DNA of 64,000 bases from Cellvibrio mixtus subsp. mixtus J3-8 (GTDB lineage Bacteria > Pseudomonadota > Gammaproteobacteria > Pseudomonadales > Cellvibrionaceae). The notes beneath the pieces were generated by a model that worked only from the letters and a program-made list of their open reading frames with translations, made no database searches and had not been told where the DNA came from. This document shows positions 48,349 through 57,178 of the stretch, piece after piece (position 1 is the first letter of the stretch; every line of letters starts with the position of its first letter). Where the stretch lies: the NCBI RefSeq assembly GCF_000766945.1, contig NZ_KN266207.1, positions 406,062-470,061 on the forward strand. Direction: 5' to 3'. The translations under genes and the position numbers were made by a program.

Positions 48349-48801
48349 TATCCATGGTAAAGGATTAAATTGACTACGCAGGAATTGCGTCGTTAGTTAA
48401 GGAAAAAATGGGCTGGAATTCCAGCCCCAGGGAGATTAACCGGGGATTCCGGTTAAGTGAAAGTGGGTTCGCCATGTGAATTTCAAGCGTTGGCGATGTG
48501 ATGAATCTTAGCGGTTTAATGGTGGAAGACGGGAGTGACAAATTGCCGCAGGCTGTTTCGGCCTTATACCCAAAAAACGATTTTTTTGCTCGCAATAAAG
48601 CCTTTACATCATGAAAGGGCCGGAATATAGTGCGTTTTAGCTGGCCCATCTGCAGCATTATTTATGGTAAGTCTATCCGTTGTTCTAGCAGTACATCTAT
48701 TAGCACCTCGTATTGTTCTTCATAAGTAAAACCTGAATTCGCCAGCCAAGGCTCCTCTTGGGGTATTCAATTTATAAATTTATAGAGCATCGAGGTTTAT
48801 C
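48349..48801. other. Intergenic region with hairpins upstream of the cold-shock gene
   Basis: I see no convincing gene in these 453 bases. They hold a perfect 18-bp palindrome (48410-48427), an inverted repeat TTAACCGG/CCGGTTAA (48436-48443 with 48449-48456), a possible minus-strand RNA (next entry) and the leader of the cold-shock gene, with a CCAAG/CTTGG hairpin near 48746-48760. Confidence 0.5.
48402..48617 (-). ncRNA. Candidate small RNA on the minus strand
   Basis: Read on the minus strand, a hairpin TTAACCGG/CCGGTTAA is followed by a GGGCTGG-AATT-CCAGCCC hairpin and then ATTTTTT, a good intrinsic terminator at 48403-48427 with no coding gene in front of it. A -10-like TATATT lies at 48629-48624, which would give a transcript of about 215 bases. 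No -35 box is clear, and no known RNA family is recognised. Confidence 0.28.
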
Positions 48802-49008
48802 ATGGCTAGAAGTACTGGCACCGTTAAGTGGTTCAACGAGTCTAAAGGTTTCGGTTTCATTGCAAGCGAAGCTGGTCAAGATGTATTTGTTCACTACAGC
48901 GCTATCACTGGCTCAGGTTTCAAAACCCTGGCTGAAGGCCAAAAAGTAGAGTTCGACGTTAAGCCGGGCCAAAAAGGCCCACAAGCTGAAAACGTAATTG
49001 GACTTTAA
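48802..49008 (+). CDS. Cold-shock protein (CspA family)
   Basis: A 68-residue OB-fold protein with both RNA-binding motifs, KGFGFI (RNP1) and DVFVHYS (RNP2), and the start [16 protein letters not shown]. Cold-shock proteins act as RNA chaperones. GAGGT precedes the ATG. The long upstream leader is typical of temperature-controlled csp genes, but induction by cold cannot be told from sequence. A terminator follows. Confidence 0.96.
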   Translation: MARSTGTVKWFNESKGFGFIASEAGQDVFVHYSAITGSGFKTLAEGQKVEFDVKPGQKGPQAENVIGL

Positions 49009-49055
49009 GCGTTAATCGCTCGTCGCTGTACTATCTAGCTCGCTAGATTGCGATC

Positions 49056-49091
49056 AAAAAAGCCGCCCGATAGGTTCGAGGCGGCTTTTTT
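49056..49091 (+). terminator. Terminator after the cold-shock gene
   Basis: A 12-bp stem AAAAAAGCCGCC/GGCGGCTTTTTT (49056-49067 with 49080-49091) lies 47 bases after the stop. Confidence 0.92.
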
Positions 49092-49294
49092 ATTGTCTGT
49101 AGTGGGTAGGGTTGGGCAAAAAACAATCGATCCGGTGCATTCGATTTTGTTAATAATGTCGATTTAATGTCACAAAAACATCATAATGCGCGCCCGTTGG
49201 GGTCAGAGTGCTGGCTGCAATGTAAGGTAGTGTGATTCAGCCACAAGGAGGGGGTGGTTATTTAGATCGGTCTTCTCAGTCAAGTGGATAACCT

Positions 49295-50764
49295 ATGTTA
49301 GAAATGTTTACCGGACTTAGCTTTTTCATGGGAGCTAGTCTCTTTCTGGCACTTGCTTTTGTTCTTGCCTATGAGTTCATCAATGGCTTCCACGATACAG
49401 CGAATGCTGTAGCAACCGTGATCTATACCAAAGCAATGAATCCGCATCTTGCGGTAATTGCTTCCGGTATTTTCAACTTTCTCGGAGTGATGCTTGGCGG
49501 CCTTGGGGTTGCCTATGCGATTGTCCATTTGCTGCCATTGGATATGCTGCTCAATATTTCCTCGGTCCAGGGCATGGTGTTGGTATTTTCCCTGTTGAGT
49601 GCAGCGATTGTCTGGAATCTGGGAACATGGTATTTCGGTATCCCGGCATCCAGCTCCCATACCCTCATTGGTTCCTTGTTGGGTGTTTGCCTGGCTAACG
49701 CATTATTGTCCGATATCCCGATCAGTGAAGGCGTGAATGTCAAAAAAGCCATTGATATTATGCTTTCCCTGTTAATTTCCCCCCTGGTAGGTTTTGGTGT
49801 GGCAGCACTGGTTTTGTTGTTGCTCAAAAAAATGTTTACCGGTCCAAAAATCCATAAAACTCCGCAAGAGCGTGAGCAAATCGATGGCAAAAAACATCCG
49901 CCATTCTGGACGAGGGTAACGCTGGTGGCATCAGCGATGGGTGTGAGCTTTGTGCATGGTTCTAACGATGGCCAAAAAGGTATTGGCTTGATTATGTTGG
50001 TGCTTATCGGTTTGGCCCCGGCCCAATTTGTTCTTGATCTCGATAGTGGCAAATACGAAGTGGAGCGTACCCGCGATGCTGCTGCCCACTTGCAGACGTT
50101 TTACCGCGAACACGAAGCAAAAGTAAGTTCACTGGTTGATGTGAATATTCCCGCCAATGCTGTCTTGCCTGAAGATTTTAAATGCAATACCAAAAATACA
50201 ATGCTGGAGATCAATACCTTGATCAATGGTATGGATGGCATGACTCACTATCGCGATCTCGATGTAAATGAGCGCCGTAATATTCGTCGGTTATTATTGT
50301 GTATTGATGATGCGGCCAAGAAAGTATCCAAGCTGGATGGCTTTTCCGGTAAAGATAAATCCGATCTTGATAGCCTCCGCAAAGACCTGACTGCTACCAC
50401 TGAATACGCGCCTTTCTGGGTAATCGTCGCCGTTGCATTGGCACTAGGCTTGGGCACTATGATGGGCTGGAAACGTATTGTGTATACCGTCGGTGAAAAA
50501 ATCGGTAAAAGCAGCATGACCTATTCACAAGGTATGGCCGCACAAATTACTGCAGCCACTGCGATTGGTGTGGCGAGTGTGACAGGTATGCCGGTGTCGA
50601 CTACCCATGTGTTATCGTCCGCTGTGGCGGGTACTATGGTTGCAAATAAATCCGGGTTGCAATTCAGTACGGTGAAAACCATTTTGTTGGCCTGGTTATT
50701 TACTTTACCGGCGACTATAGGTTTGTCAGGTGGTTTGTTTTACCTCGGGACTTTGTTTATTTAA
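49295..50764 (+). CDS. pitA: PiT-family inorganic phosphate transporter
   Basis: A 489-residue polytopic transporter. The duplicated PiT signature appears as GFHDTANAVATVIYT near residue 30 and ATAIGVASVTGMPVSTTHVLSS near 425; the first half carries SSSHTLIGSLLG near 124 and HGSNDGQKG near 222. A long hydrophilic loop (about 255-370) separates the two halves. PiT proteins move metal-phosphate with protons or sodium at low affinity. No Pho box is evident upstream, compatible with constitutive expression. A very strong terminator follows. Confidence 0.95.
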   Translation: MLEMFTGLSFFMGASLFLALAFVLAYEFINGFHDTANAVATVIYTKAMNPHLAVIASGIFNFLGVMLGGLGVAYAIVHLLPLDMLLNISSVQGMVLVFSLLSAAIVWNLGTWYFGIPASSSHTLIGSLLGVCLANALLSDIPISEGVNVKKAIDIMLSLLISPLVGFGVAALVLLLLKKMFTGPKIHKTPQEREQIDGKKHPPFWTRVTLVASAMGVSFVHGSNDGQKGIGLIMLVLIGLAPAQFVLDLDSGKYEVERTRDAAAHLQTFYREHEAKVSSLVDVNIPANAVLPEDFKCNTKNTMLEINTLINGMDGMTHYRDLDVNERRNIRRLLLCIDDAAKKVSKLDGFSGKDKSDLDSLRKDLTATTEYAPFWVIVAVALALGLGTMMGWKRIVYTVGEKIGKSSMTYSQGMAAQITAATAIGVASVTGMPVSTTHVLSSAVAGTMVANKSGLQFSTVKTILLAWLFTLPATIGLSGGLFYLGTLFI

Positions 50765-50820
50765 ACGTTGAATCTGTTTGGATTCGAATTAATTCCGGAT
50801 TTATTAAAGTCTGCTTGATA

Positions 50821-50854
50821 ACGGCGTTATGTGGAAAAACATAACGCCGTTTTT
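50821..50854 (+). terminator. Terminator after pitA
   Basis: A perfect 12-bp stem (50821-50832 with 50839-50850) with a GGAAAA loop and a T-tract. Confidence 0.93.
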
Positions 50855-50884
50855 CGTTAAGGGGCGACATCTGATCCAAAAACG

Positions 50885-51154
50885 CTGGAACAAAAACTCA
50901 GTCTCAGTTCCAGTACTATCATTGAGTGTACCTTATTTGCACTGATCCATCAGATTCATCATGGTATTATCAAAACAACATCCGGATTAACATTTTTACC
51001 GTTCTCGGGCGCGCTCTGGTTTATCCTGATGTTTTTGGTGTCCTGGATGTTTGCATCGCTCAGGGCCAGGAGTGGCAGTATTTTCGTGGCCATCCTTGCA
51101 CATATAATATTTAACCTTACGATGAACACCACTATCTTTTTGTTTTTGTGGTAG
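50885..51154 (+). pseudogene. 5'-truncated remnant of a CPBP (CAAX-like) membrane protease
   Basis: A frame without a start codon reads LFALIHQIHHG, a hydrophobic helix (SGALWFILMFLVSWMFASL) and then FVAILAHIIFNL, which match the last motifs of CPBP intramembrane metalloproteases (FxxxH and HxxxN). The first motif EExxxR/Y and the preceding membrane helices are missing, and an in-frame stop lies just upstream near 50860. It ends with a normal stop at 51152. This looks like the 3' third of a deleted gene. Confidence 0.55.
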
Positions 51155-51182
51155 CTAATTATTGTAATGAGGTAACGAATCA

Positions 51183-51620
51183 ATGACTCCGGAAATAGAA
51201 AAAAAATATCAACGTTTGCGTTCTTTCTTTTTTGGTTTGTGCATATTGGCAGCGGGGCTTTTCTTTCTCATCACCAGCAAAAATATCGTAAAAACCTTGT
51301 CAGCAGAAACTTGGCGAATTTATTCCGGTGTATTGGAAAGTGGAGATAAAGCCAGATCTACTACTTTATTTCGTACTACCTGGTTGAAATACAGTTATGA
51401 AATCGACGGAAAAAAATACCAGGGTACGCGTATTGGCTATGGTATCAGTCGTATCGATGAGGTTCAGGCGACTGATAAAATAGTTAAGGTTTATGTCAAT
51501 CCCGAAGATTACAGTGATTCTGTATTGGTAACAGGGTTTAAAAACACCCATTTCATCGGATTGTTGTTTTCTGGTGGTTTTATGTGGTTGGGATTTTATC
51601 TTTGGAAAAGAACTAAATAG
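51183..51620 (+). CDS. DUF3592-family membrane protein
   Basis: A 145-residue protein with two hydrophobic segments (about 17-32 and 122-138) around a beta-rich domain containing WLKYSYEIDGKKYQGTRIG and VKVYVNPEDYSDSVLV, the DUF3592 pattern. GAGGT precedes the ATG. Function unknown; family members are predicted envelope proteins. It follows the CPBP remnant by 28 bases. Confidence 0.8.
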   Translation: MTPEIEKKYQRLRSFFFGLCILAAGLFFLITSKNIVKTLSAETWRIYSGVLESGDKARSTTLFRTTWLKYSYEIDGKKYQGTRIGYGISRIDEVQATDKIVKVYVNPEDYSDSVLVTGFKNTHFIGLLFSGGFMWLGFYLWKRTK

Positions 51621-51788
51621 CGATTGATGTAAATGCGTCTTTTAAAGTATTTAAAGCAATGCTTAAAGCCTGAATCAATGGAGTCAGGCTTTAATTTTTT
51701 ACGGCTGTCTTTGTTTTTCCTGATTACAGTTTATATGTTTTATTTTATTTTTTTCCGCTAGTTTAAATCGTTGAGTGGAATTGTATCT

Positions 51789-52781
51789 TTAATCGCTTTT
51801 CATCTCTGCCAGGAATTCAAGCGCACGCAAACGCTTTTGTGGCTCATAAACATCAATGGTAAACATAAATTCATTGATGCCTAGCTCAGTCGCAAGCTGT
51901 TCTAATTTTGCTTTGACTTGTGCGGGATTGCCAACAGCGGCGAGCGATAAAAAATCCTTCACGTGCAATTCTTCTTCGATATTCCATAAGCCCTCCATGG
52001 AATCAACCGGTGGTTTTAACCACAATGGGTTTCCTCGCAGTAATGCGAGAATTCGCTGATGACTTGTGGTGGAAAGATATTTCGCTTCTTCTTCGGAATC
52101 CGCAACAACAACCGGCATGCCCAGCATTGCATAAGGTGTATTCAGGGTTGCAGAGGGGACGAATTGTGTTTGGTATATGCGTAACGCTTCGCGCATCAAG
52201 CGCGGCGCAAAATGCCCGGCAAATGCATAGGGCAGGCCGCGTTTTGCAGCGAGTTGTGCGCTGAATAAACTGGAGCCCAATAACCAGATAGGTACTTCCG
52301 TTCCAGCGCCGGGAATCGCCTTCAAACGTTGACCTTGCACGCTGGGAGCAAGTAATTGTTGTAACACGCTGACTTCGGTAGGAAATTCATCGGCGGCAAG
52401 ATTGTCTCGCCGCAGTGCACGACTGGTGATTTGATCAGTGCCTGGTGCTCGTCCCAATCCCAAATCAATACGATCCGGATATAAACACGCCAGTGTCCCG
52501 AATTGTTCGGCAATAACCAACGGGGGGTGATTCGGCAACATAATTCCACCTGAACCAACTCGCAGCGTTTGTGTGCCGCTAGCGATATAACCAATCAATA
52601 CTGCTGTCGCTGAACTGGCAATACCTTCCATATTGTGATGTTCAGCCAGCCAAAACCGTTTGAAGCCCAATTTTTCCGCTGCTTGTGCATAACACAGTGA
52701 ATTTTGCAGTGTATCGCTGATACTGGAATGCTCGCGAACAGAGGCTAGCTCCAATAAAGAAAACGGGATGGATTTCAACAT
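51789..52781 (-). CDS. LLM-class flavin-dependent oxidoreductase
   Basis: The start at 52781 ([15 protein letters not shown]) is supported by GGAG eight bases upstream; the frame extends seven codons further. The 330-residue protein has the luciferase-like TIM-barrel pattern: [20 protein letters not shown] near residue 45, [22 protein letters not shown] near 75, and [14 protein letters not shown] near 105. This pattern is close to the YhbW-type group. The substrate is unknown. It stands alone on the minus strand, with the TonB receptor upstream. Confidence 0.9.
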   Translation of the reverse strand: MLKSIPFSLLELASVREHSSISDTLQNSLCYAQAAEKLGFKRFWLAEHHNMEGIASSATAVLIGYIASGTQTLRVGSGGIMLPNHPPLVIAEQFGTLACLYPDRIDLGLGRAPGTDQITSRALRRDNLAADEFPTEVSVLQQLLAPSVQGQRLKAIPGAGTEVPIWLLGSSLFSAQLAAKRGLPYAFAGHFAPRLMREALRIYQTQFVPSATLNTPYAMLGMPVVVADSEEEAKYLSTTSHQRILALLRGNPLWLKPPVDSMEGLWNIEEELHVKDFLSLAAVGNPAQVKAKLEQLATELGINEFMFTIDVYEPQKRLRALEFLAEMKSD

Positions 52782-52949
52782 GATGGTTACTCCGGAATGC
52801 ATTGGCTCGCTGCGCCGCTTAACTTAATTGGGGCAATTGAGGCAGCTTCAAGAGTTGGATGAGGCAGAAGTTTTCGATAATGTCTGATGGAGTGGCGCAT
52901 CCTTGCGCAGTCCTTGAATAGCGGTTAAATGCTCCCTTTTGGTATTCCT

Positions 52950-55019
52950 TTAAAATTGTAATCTCATACCCACATAAACCGAACGCGGTTCACCCGCTTG
53001 TAGAATGGCGGCGTTTGGCGCAGCGCGATCACGTACGCTAAATAGAGAGACATATTCTTTATCAGTGAGGTTGCGAACTTCTCCGAATACTTCCCAATCT
53101 GCATGAGTAAAACCAGTGCGTAGCCCTAACAGTATGTAGGAATCAACGGTGTAGGTATTACTGAAATCAGCGTAGCGTTCGTCAATAATGTCAAACGTTG
53201 GGCCGGCGAAAAAACCGTTGCTGTTGCGATACAAAATTTCACCTTTGAGTGCATAACCTGGTGCTGCTGGCAATTCGTTATTTCCGTAATGTGAATCATC
53301 GTCAAAAGAAAATTCATTTATCGTTACGCTTAATAAAGGCTCTATACGATGATTGTTATTTGCATCTAATGAAAAACTTGCTCCCAATAGCGATTCAATA
53401 CCTGCGTGAATAGTATCGTCCACATTAGTGGAAAGACTGGTGCCCGGAGCAGTCGGATTATCTATCGAAAGAATTTCATCCTGCAATTGCGCGTAATAAA
53501 TTGAAAACTCCCAATGCAATTTATTGTGTGTACCCAGTGGTCTTTTCCCTCTTGCACCTATTTCAATTACGCTGCCATGCATTGCATCCAGCGCTTTGTT
53601 GTCAGGGCTTGAATCATCCTCTAGTTCGTAATTGGTTGGTGCTTCGTAAAGGCGGCTGACATTCGCAAATGCCTCGTTGTTTGATTTGAATTGATAGATG
53701 ACACCGGCGCGGGGATTGATGCTGTCATAGTCCGCTCCGGGGTTATAAAGTGTTCCATCTGCAACGGTAATATTTTTTACTTCACGTCCTGCAGAAACTG
53801 CTTGTACACCGTAGATTAATTTCCATCGCGGGGCGATTTGCCAGCGATCTACCAAAAATATTTCCAGGCTATCTGCATTATTCTTTACGTGCGTCGTCAT
53901 ATTTTTACGGCGGCCAGCTTCATGGCTGTAATTGCCTCCATCAACGGTTGTTTCACCATAATTAATACCTGCAAGTAAATCGTGATCATTTACATGCAGG
54001 TTGTAGCGCAATGACGTGCCGGCATTTTTTTGTTCGGTGTTGATTAGCAAACTGAAAAATGGACTGTAAACAATCGGATGATAGAGGGTTTGGTCTTCAT
54101 AGGAAAAACCTACTGATAAGCTACTATTTTCATTGATATCAAAAATTGTTTTATTTGCAGCTCGCCAGGTTTCTACATTGTATTGATAGTGCCCAATAAC
54201 AGCAGCAGGTTGAGCCTGATAAGGGTTTTCATCGAACTGTTCTGCTGTCAATGCACCCGGTAATTCCTGATCATTATCAAGATAAGTGAAATAGAAGCGG
54301 GTTTTCACTACGTCATCAAATTGCCAACCGGCATTTGCATAAACACCTTTGCGTTCCTGTTGATGGTGATCACGAAATCCATCCCATTCTTTACTCTCAA
54401 TGGTGATTAATCCATCGAACGCACCAGCCACCAAACCAGTGGTAACGCGGCCTTGTAATTGACCATGGCTACCATCATTGAGGAAAATTTGTGGTTCAGT
54501 GTCGCGCGCAGTAGGCGTAGTAAAATCAATAGCGCCGCCAAGTGTGCTGGCACCGTAAGTCAATGCATTGGCACCCTGTGCGATAGTTGCATAACGTGCG
54601 CCCAGCGGGTCCATGATGCGATTATGGTTATTGCCATCAGCAGCAGTTACAGGTAGTCCATCCTGTAATAATTTAATGCCGTTCCCATCATAATTTGTAG
54701 CATCGAGATTTGAGCCGCGGCTCGAGAAAAATGTGGAGTCTCCCGTTGATCCACTCGCTGTCCAGATACCGGGGACATAACGCAACATATCGCCTAGGTT
54801 TGCGATATTTCGTTGATACAGATCTGCACTGTCAATGACTGTCACGTTGCCGGGAGTAAGCGCCTGTTCGGCTTGAAGCGCTGCTTTAATTTGTTCACCA
54901 ATTACCAGCACGGTTTCTAACCGGTCATCGGCGGCGACTGGATTTGTATTGGCAAACGTAGCAAGGGGACAATATAAAACAAGGGGCACAACAATATGTT
55001 TGCGCTTGGATGAGTGCAC
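52950..55019 (-). CDS. TonB-dependent outer-membrane receptor
   Basis: A 689-residue receptor. A GTG at 55019 is taken as start because AAGGA is ideally spaced before it and a proper signal peptide follows (LVLYCPLATFAN). The frame is open 23 codons further. The plug domain (about 45-165) begins after the TonB-box-like LETVLVIGE and contains LGDMLRYVPGIW and SRGSN. The barrel ends with aromatic LQF. The type with FSSRGSNLDATNYDGNGIKLLQDG resembles FecA-like siderophore or metal receptors, but the ligand cannot be deduced. No convincing Fur box is seen upstream. Confidence 0.9.
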   Translation of the reverse strand: MHSSKRKHIVVPLVLYCPLATFANTNPVAADDRLETVLVIGEQIKAALQAEQALTPGNVTVIDSADLYQRNIANLGDMLRYVPGIWTASGSTGDSTFFSSRGSNLDATNYDGNGIKLLQDGLPVTAADGNNHNRIMDPLGARYATIAQGANALTYGASTLGGAIDFTTPTARDTEPQIFLNDGSHGQLQGRVTTGLVAGAFDGLITIESKEWDGFRDHHQQERKGVYANAGWQFDDVVKTRFYFTYLDNDQELPGALTAEQFDENPYQAQPAAVIGHYQYNVETWRAANKTIFDINENSSLSVGFSYEDQTLYHPIVYSPFFSLLINTEQKNAGTSLRYNLHVNDHDLLAGINYGETTVDGGNYSHEAGRRKNMTTHVKNNADSLEIFLVDRWQIAPRWKLIYGVQAVSAGREVKNITVADGTLYNPGADYDSINPRAGVIYQFKSNNEAFANVSRLYEAPTNYELEDDSSPDNKALDAMHGSVIEIGARGKRPLGTHNKLHWEFSIYYAQLQDEILSIDNPTAPGTSLSTNVDDTIHAGIESLLGASFSLDANNNHRIEPLLSVTINEFSFDDDSHYGNNELPAAPGYALKGEILYRNSNGFFAGPTFDIIDERYADFSNTYTVDSYILLGLRTGFTHADWEVFGEVRNLTDKEYVSLFSVRDRAAPNAAILQAGEPRSVYVGMRLQF

Positions 55020-55270
55020 GATAGTATCCTTCAGATTGAATTGTAGAATTTTATGGCGCAGAAGCCTACTACATACACCCATACACAAGGATGTGACAAA
55101 AGGTCGCAGGGCGCGTTGTTAAATTACCAGTAATTTTTACGGAGCTTGTGTGAATACACGTGTTCAATTAAAACTGAAAATGGGAAAAAATTGTTGCTTC
55201 CCCTTGTGTGTAACAGTCGCATTACTTGCAAAATGCAATAGGCCTTGATAGTTTTTAAAATTATGGCAAT

Positions 55271-55305
55271 AAAAACAGAGGTGAGTCATTCATCTCTGTT
55301 TTTAT
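55271..55305. terminator. Terminator-like hairpin between divergent genes
   Basis: A stem of about 13 bp with A-rich left and T-rich right flank (arms 55271-55284 and 55290-55303) lies 28 bases before the start of the nucleotidyltransferase gene, in its probable leader. In this place it would act as an attenuator. Confidence 0.45.
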
Positions 55306-55332
55306 TTTCCCATTTTTTTTAATGAGAATTGT

Positions 55333-56148
55333 ATGATGTTAAAACATATTCCTGCTGAAATTGTTGAGCAAGTTGACCATGCGCTTGTTGTGCTTGATCG
55401 GCATCTGGGCAACAGGCTGCAAGCAATCCATTTATTTGGCTCTGCACTTGATGGAGGATTAAAACCACATAGCGATATTGATTTGCTAGTCACAGTCACG
55501 GTTCCCCTTGAGGACGGGGTACGGCGCGCATTAATGCTTGATCTATTAAATGTTTCTGTTCCGCCGGGAAGTAAGCTATGGCGGCCACTGGAAGTTACTG
55601 TGATTGCAATTAATGAAATAATTCCATGGCGTTATCCGGCAAAGCGTGAATTGCAATTTGGAGAGTGGTTGCGTGAAGATCTTTTGCGAGGAATTTTTGA
55701 GCCGGCACTTGTAGATCATGATCTGGCGATAATCCTCACCAAGACAACGCATAATAGTATTGCGTTGCGTGGGCTATCGGCGGAGTTATTATTCCCGTCG
55801 ATACCGGAGCAAGATTTTATTGCTGCACTCGCGGATACCATCGCATTATGGAATTCACCGGAAGATTGGGACGGAGACGAGCGTAATATTGTGCTTGCGC
55901 TTGCACGTATTTGGTTCAGTGCATCTACCGGAAAAATTGCATCCAAAGATGTTGCAGCCGAATGGATCTTGAAACAATTGCCTGAAGAACATCAAGTAGT
56001 GGTGAAAGAGGCGAGGGACGCGTATCTGGGGGTTAACACCGACATTATTTCTGACTACCCCGGCAAGCTCGCCGCATTTATTTTTTATGCTAAAACGATA
56101 ATCGGAAAATTACTGCGCGTGGAACCATATTATCCCTCGGGTTGTTGA
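55333..56148 (+). CDS. ANT(3'')-type aminoglycoside nucleotidyltransferase (AadA-like)
   Basis: A 271-residue protein close in pattern to AadA, which adenylylates streptomycin and spectinomycin. The nucleotidyltransferase motif GSALDGGLKPHSDIDLLV begins at Gly36, with metal-binding Asp48 and Asp50. Glu87 (PLEVTV) matches the catalytic base of AadA. The stretch IIPWRYPAKRELQFGEW follows, and the C-terminal helical domain includes WDGDERNIVLALARIWFSA and KIASKDVAAEW. No integron attC site or transposon is seen around it, so it looks chromosomal. The substrate range is inferred from the family. Confidence 0.85.
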   Translation: MMLKHIPAEIVEQVDHALVVLDRHLGNRLQAIHLFGSALDGGLKPHSDIDLLVTVTVPLEDGVRRALMLDLLNVSVPPGSKLWRPLEVTVIAINEIIPWRYPAKRELQFGEWLREDLLRGIFEPALVDHDLAIILTKTTHNSIALRGLSAELLFPSIPEQDFIAALADTIALWNSPEDWDGDERNIVLALARIWFSASTGKIASKDVAAEWILKQLPEEHQVVVKEARDAYLGVNTDIISDYPGKLAAFIFYAKTIIGKLLRVEPYYPSGC

Positions 56149-56357
56149 TAGTGCCCCGGATGAACCTTTGGATTTTTAGGATGGTGAATTCCTGTCACCC
56201 GAATATCTGTTATCCGTGCATCGGATTTTTCAACAGATTTACGAACCAGTGTTTCTGCTTCCTCGTCTGATAGGGTGTCATTGTTGGAATAGTGTTCAAT
56301 TGTTTTCGGTTCGTTATCAACAATGAAACTAATAAGAAATCGATATTGGTCTGCCAT
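56130..56357 (-). CDS. Small hypothetical protein
   Basis: A 75-residue protein from the ATG at 56357 (MADQYRFLISFIVDNEP), preceded by GGAG; the frame stays open further but without a ribosome binding site. It has one beta-alpha-beta-like domain with ARITDIRVTGI and an ending HPGHYQQPEG. No family is recognised. Its last 19 bases overlap the 3' end of the nucleotidyltransferase gene tail to tail. Confidence 0.6.
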   Translation of the reverse strand: MADQYRFLISFIVDNEPKTIEHYSNNDTLSDEEAETLVRKSVEKSDARITDIRVTGIHHPKNPKVHPGHYQQPEG

Positions 56358-56560
56358 AATTAACTCCAGTTTTGTTGCTTCCATGTTAGAGGCTGGGATA
56401 CGGCGAACGTTCACATTTACTTTTAACAAAGCCTGATTGTTGTGGGCGTCTATAGTCGGTAATCTGGCCTATCTTTATATCCGTGGAAATATATGAATGT
56501 TGATTTTCAAAAATAGCAGATATAAAACCTTCACAGTAATTGGTTTTGGAGCATAGATTT

Positions 56561-56962
56561 ATGGTGTTATCTCCTTTGGTATATGCGATGTTTTTCCATG
56601 TGTGTTGGGCAGTATTTCTTTATTCTCTTTTGACAATTGTACGCGCTCCAGTGATTTGGGGGCTCGATACCAAATCGGGCAAAATTGCCAAGCAGCGAAT
56701 TTTGGAACCTCGTATCAGTGCTAATTTATCCAATCAATTTGAATGGCCATTGCTGTTTTATACGTGCTGCATTTTGATCATCATAAGTGGAGCAGCAAGG
56801 GATGATGTGCAACTTGGATTGGCCTGGGTTTTTGTTATCGGGCGAGTCATCCACAGCGGAGTTCAGATTCTTACAAGCAACATCCGCTTGCGCGGAGCAG
56901 TGTTTACAATCAATTTCCTGGCTGTCTTTGCGATGTGGGTGAGGTTGGTTTTGGGAGTTTAA
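56561..56962 (+). CDS. MAPEG-family membrane protein
   Basis: A 133-residue protein with four hydrophobic helices. The start at 56561 is supported by TTGGAG ten bases upstream. The helical pattern with RISANLSNQFEWPLLFY near residue 57 and GRVIHSGVQILTSNIRLRG near 98 (conserved Asn, Arg and His) matches MAPEG (membrane-associated eicosanoid/glutathione metabolism) proteins. Bacterial members have no settled role. It is a single gene. Confidence 0.82.
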   Translation: MVLSPLVYAMFFHVCWAVFLYSLLTIVRAPVIWGLDTKSGKIAKQRILEPRISANLSNQFEWPLLFYTCCILIIISGAARDDVQLGLAWVFVIGRVIHSGVQILTSNIRLRGAVFTINFLAVFAMWVRLVLGV

Positions 56963-57116
56963 AGCGTAGTATTGCTTGTTTGAAAATATATCAAGCAGCT
57001 TTCTTATATCGAGCCATAATAAGTGCATTGAATAAGGGAGAGCGTACACCTCCAAAATCTCCGTTGGATGATCGAAGTAAATTTATTATTGAAATGTCCT
57101 ATACGGTGATATTGGC

Positions 57117-57152
57117 GTGGCCGTTAGTTAAAAACGGCCACGGATATTTTAT
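57117..57152 (+). terminator. Terminator-like hairpin after the MAPEG gene
   Basis: A 9-bp stem GTGGCCGTT/AACGGCCAC (57117-57125 with 57133-57141) is followed by a T-rich tract; it lies 154 bases after the stop. Confidence 0.75.
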
Positions 57153-57178
57153 TTTTTGCGTTATTTAGAATTTATGAA

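Noticed and set aside
48374-48658. A 94-residue minus-strand frame
   Set aside because: It crosses a strong minus-strand terminator hairpin, has no recognisable domain and no ribosome binding site.
55089-55332. A Fur or Zur box upstream of the TonB receptor
   Set aside because: I looked for the known inverted repeats and saw only AT-rich sequence without an acceptable match.
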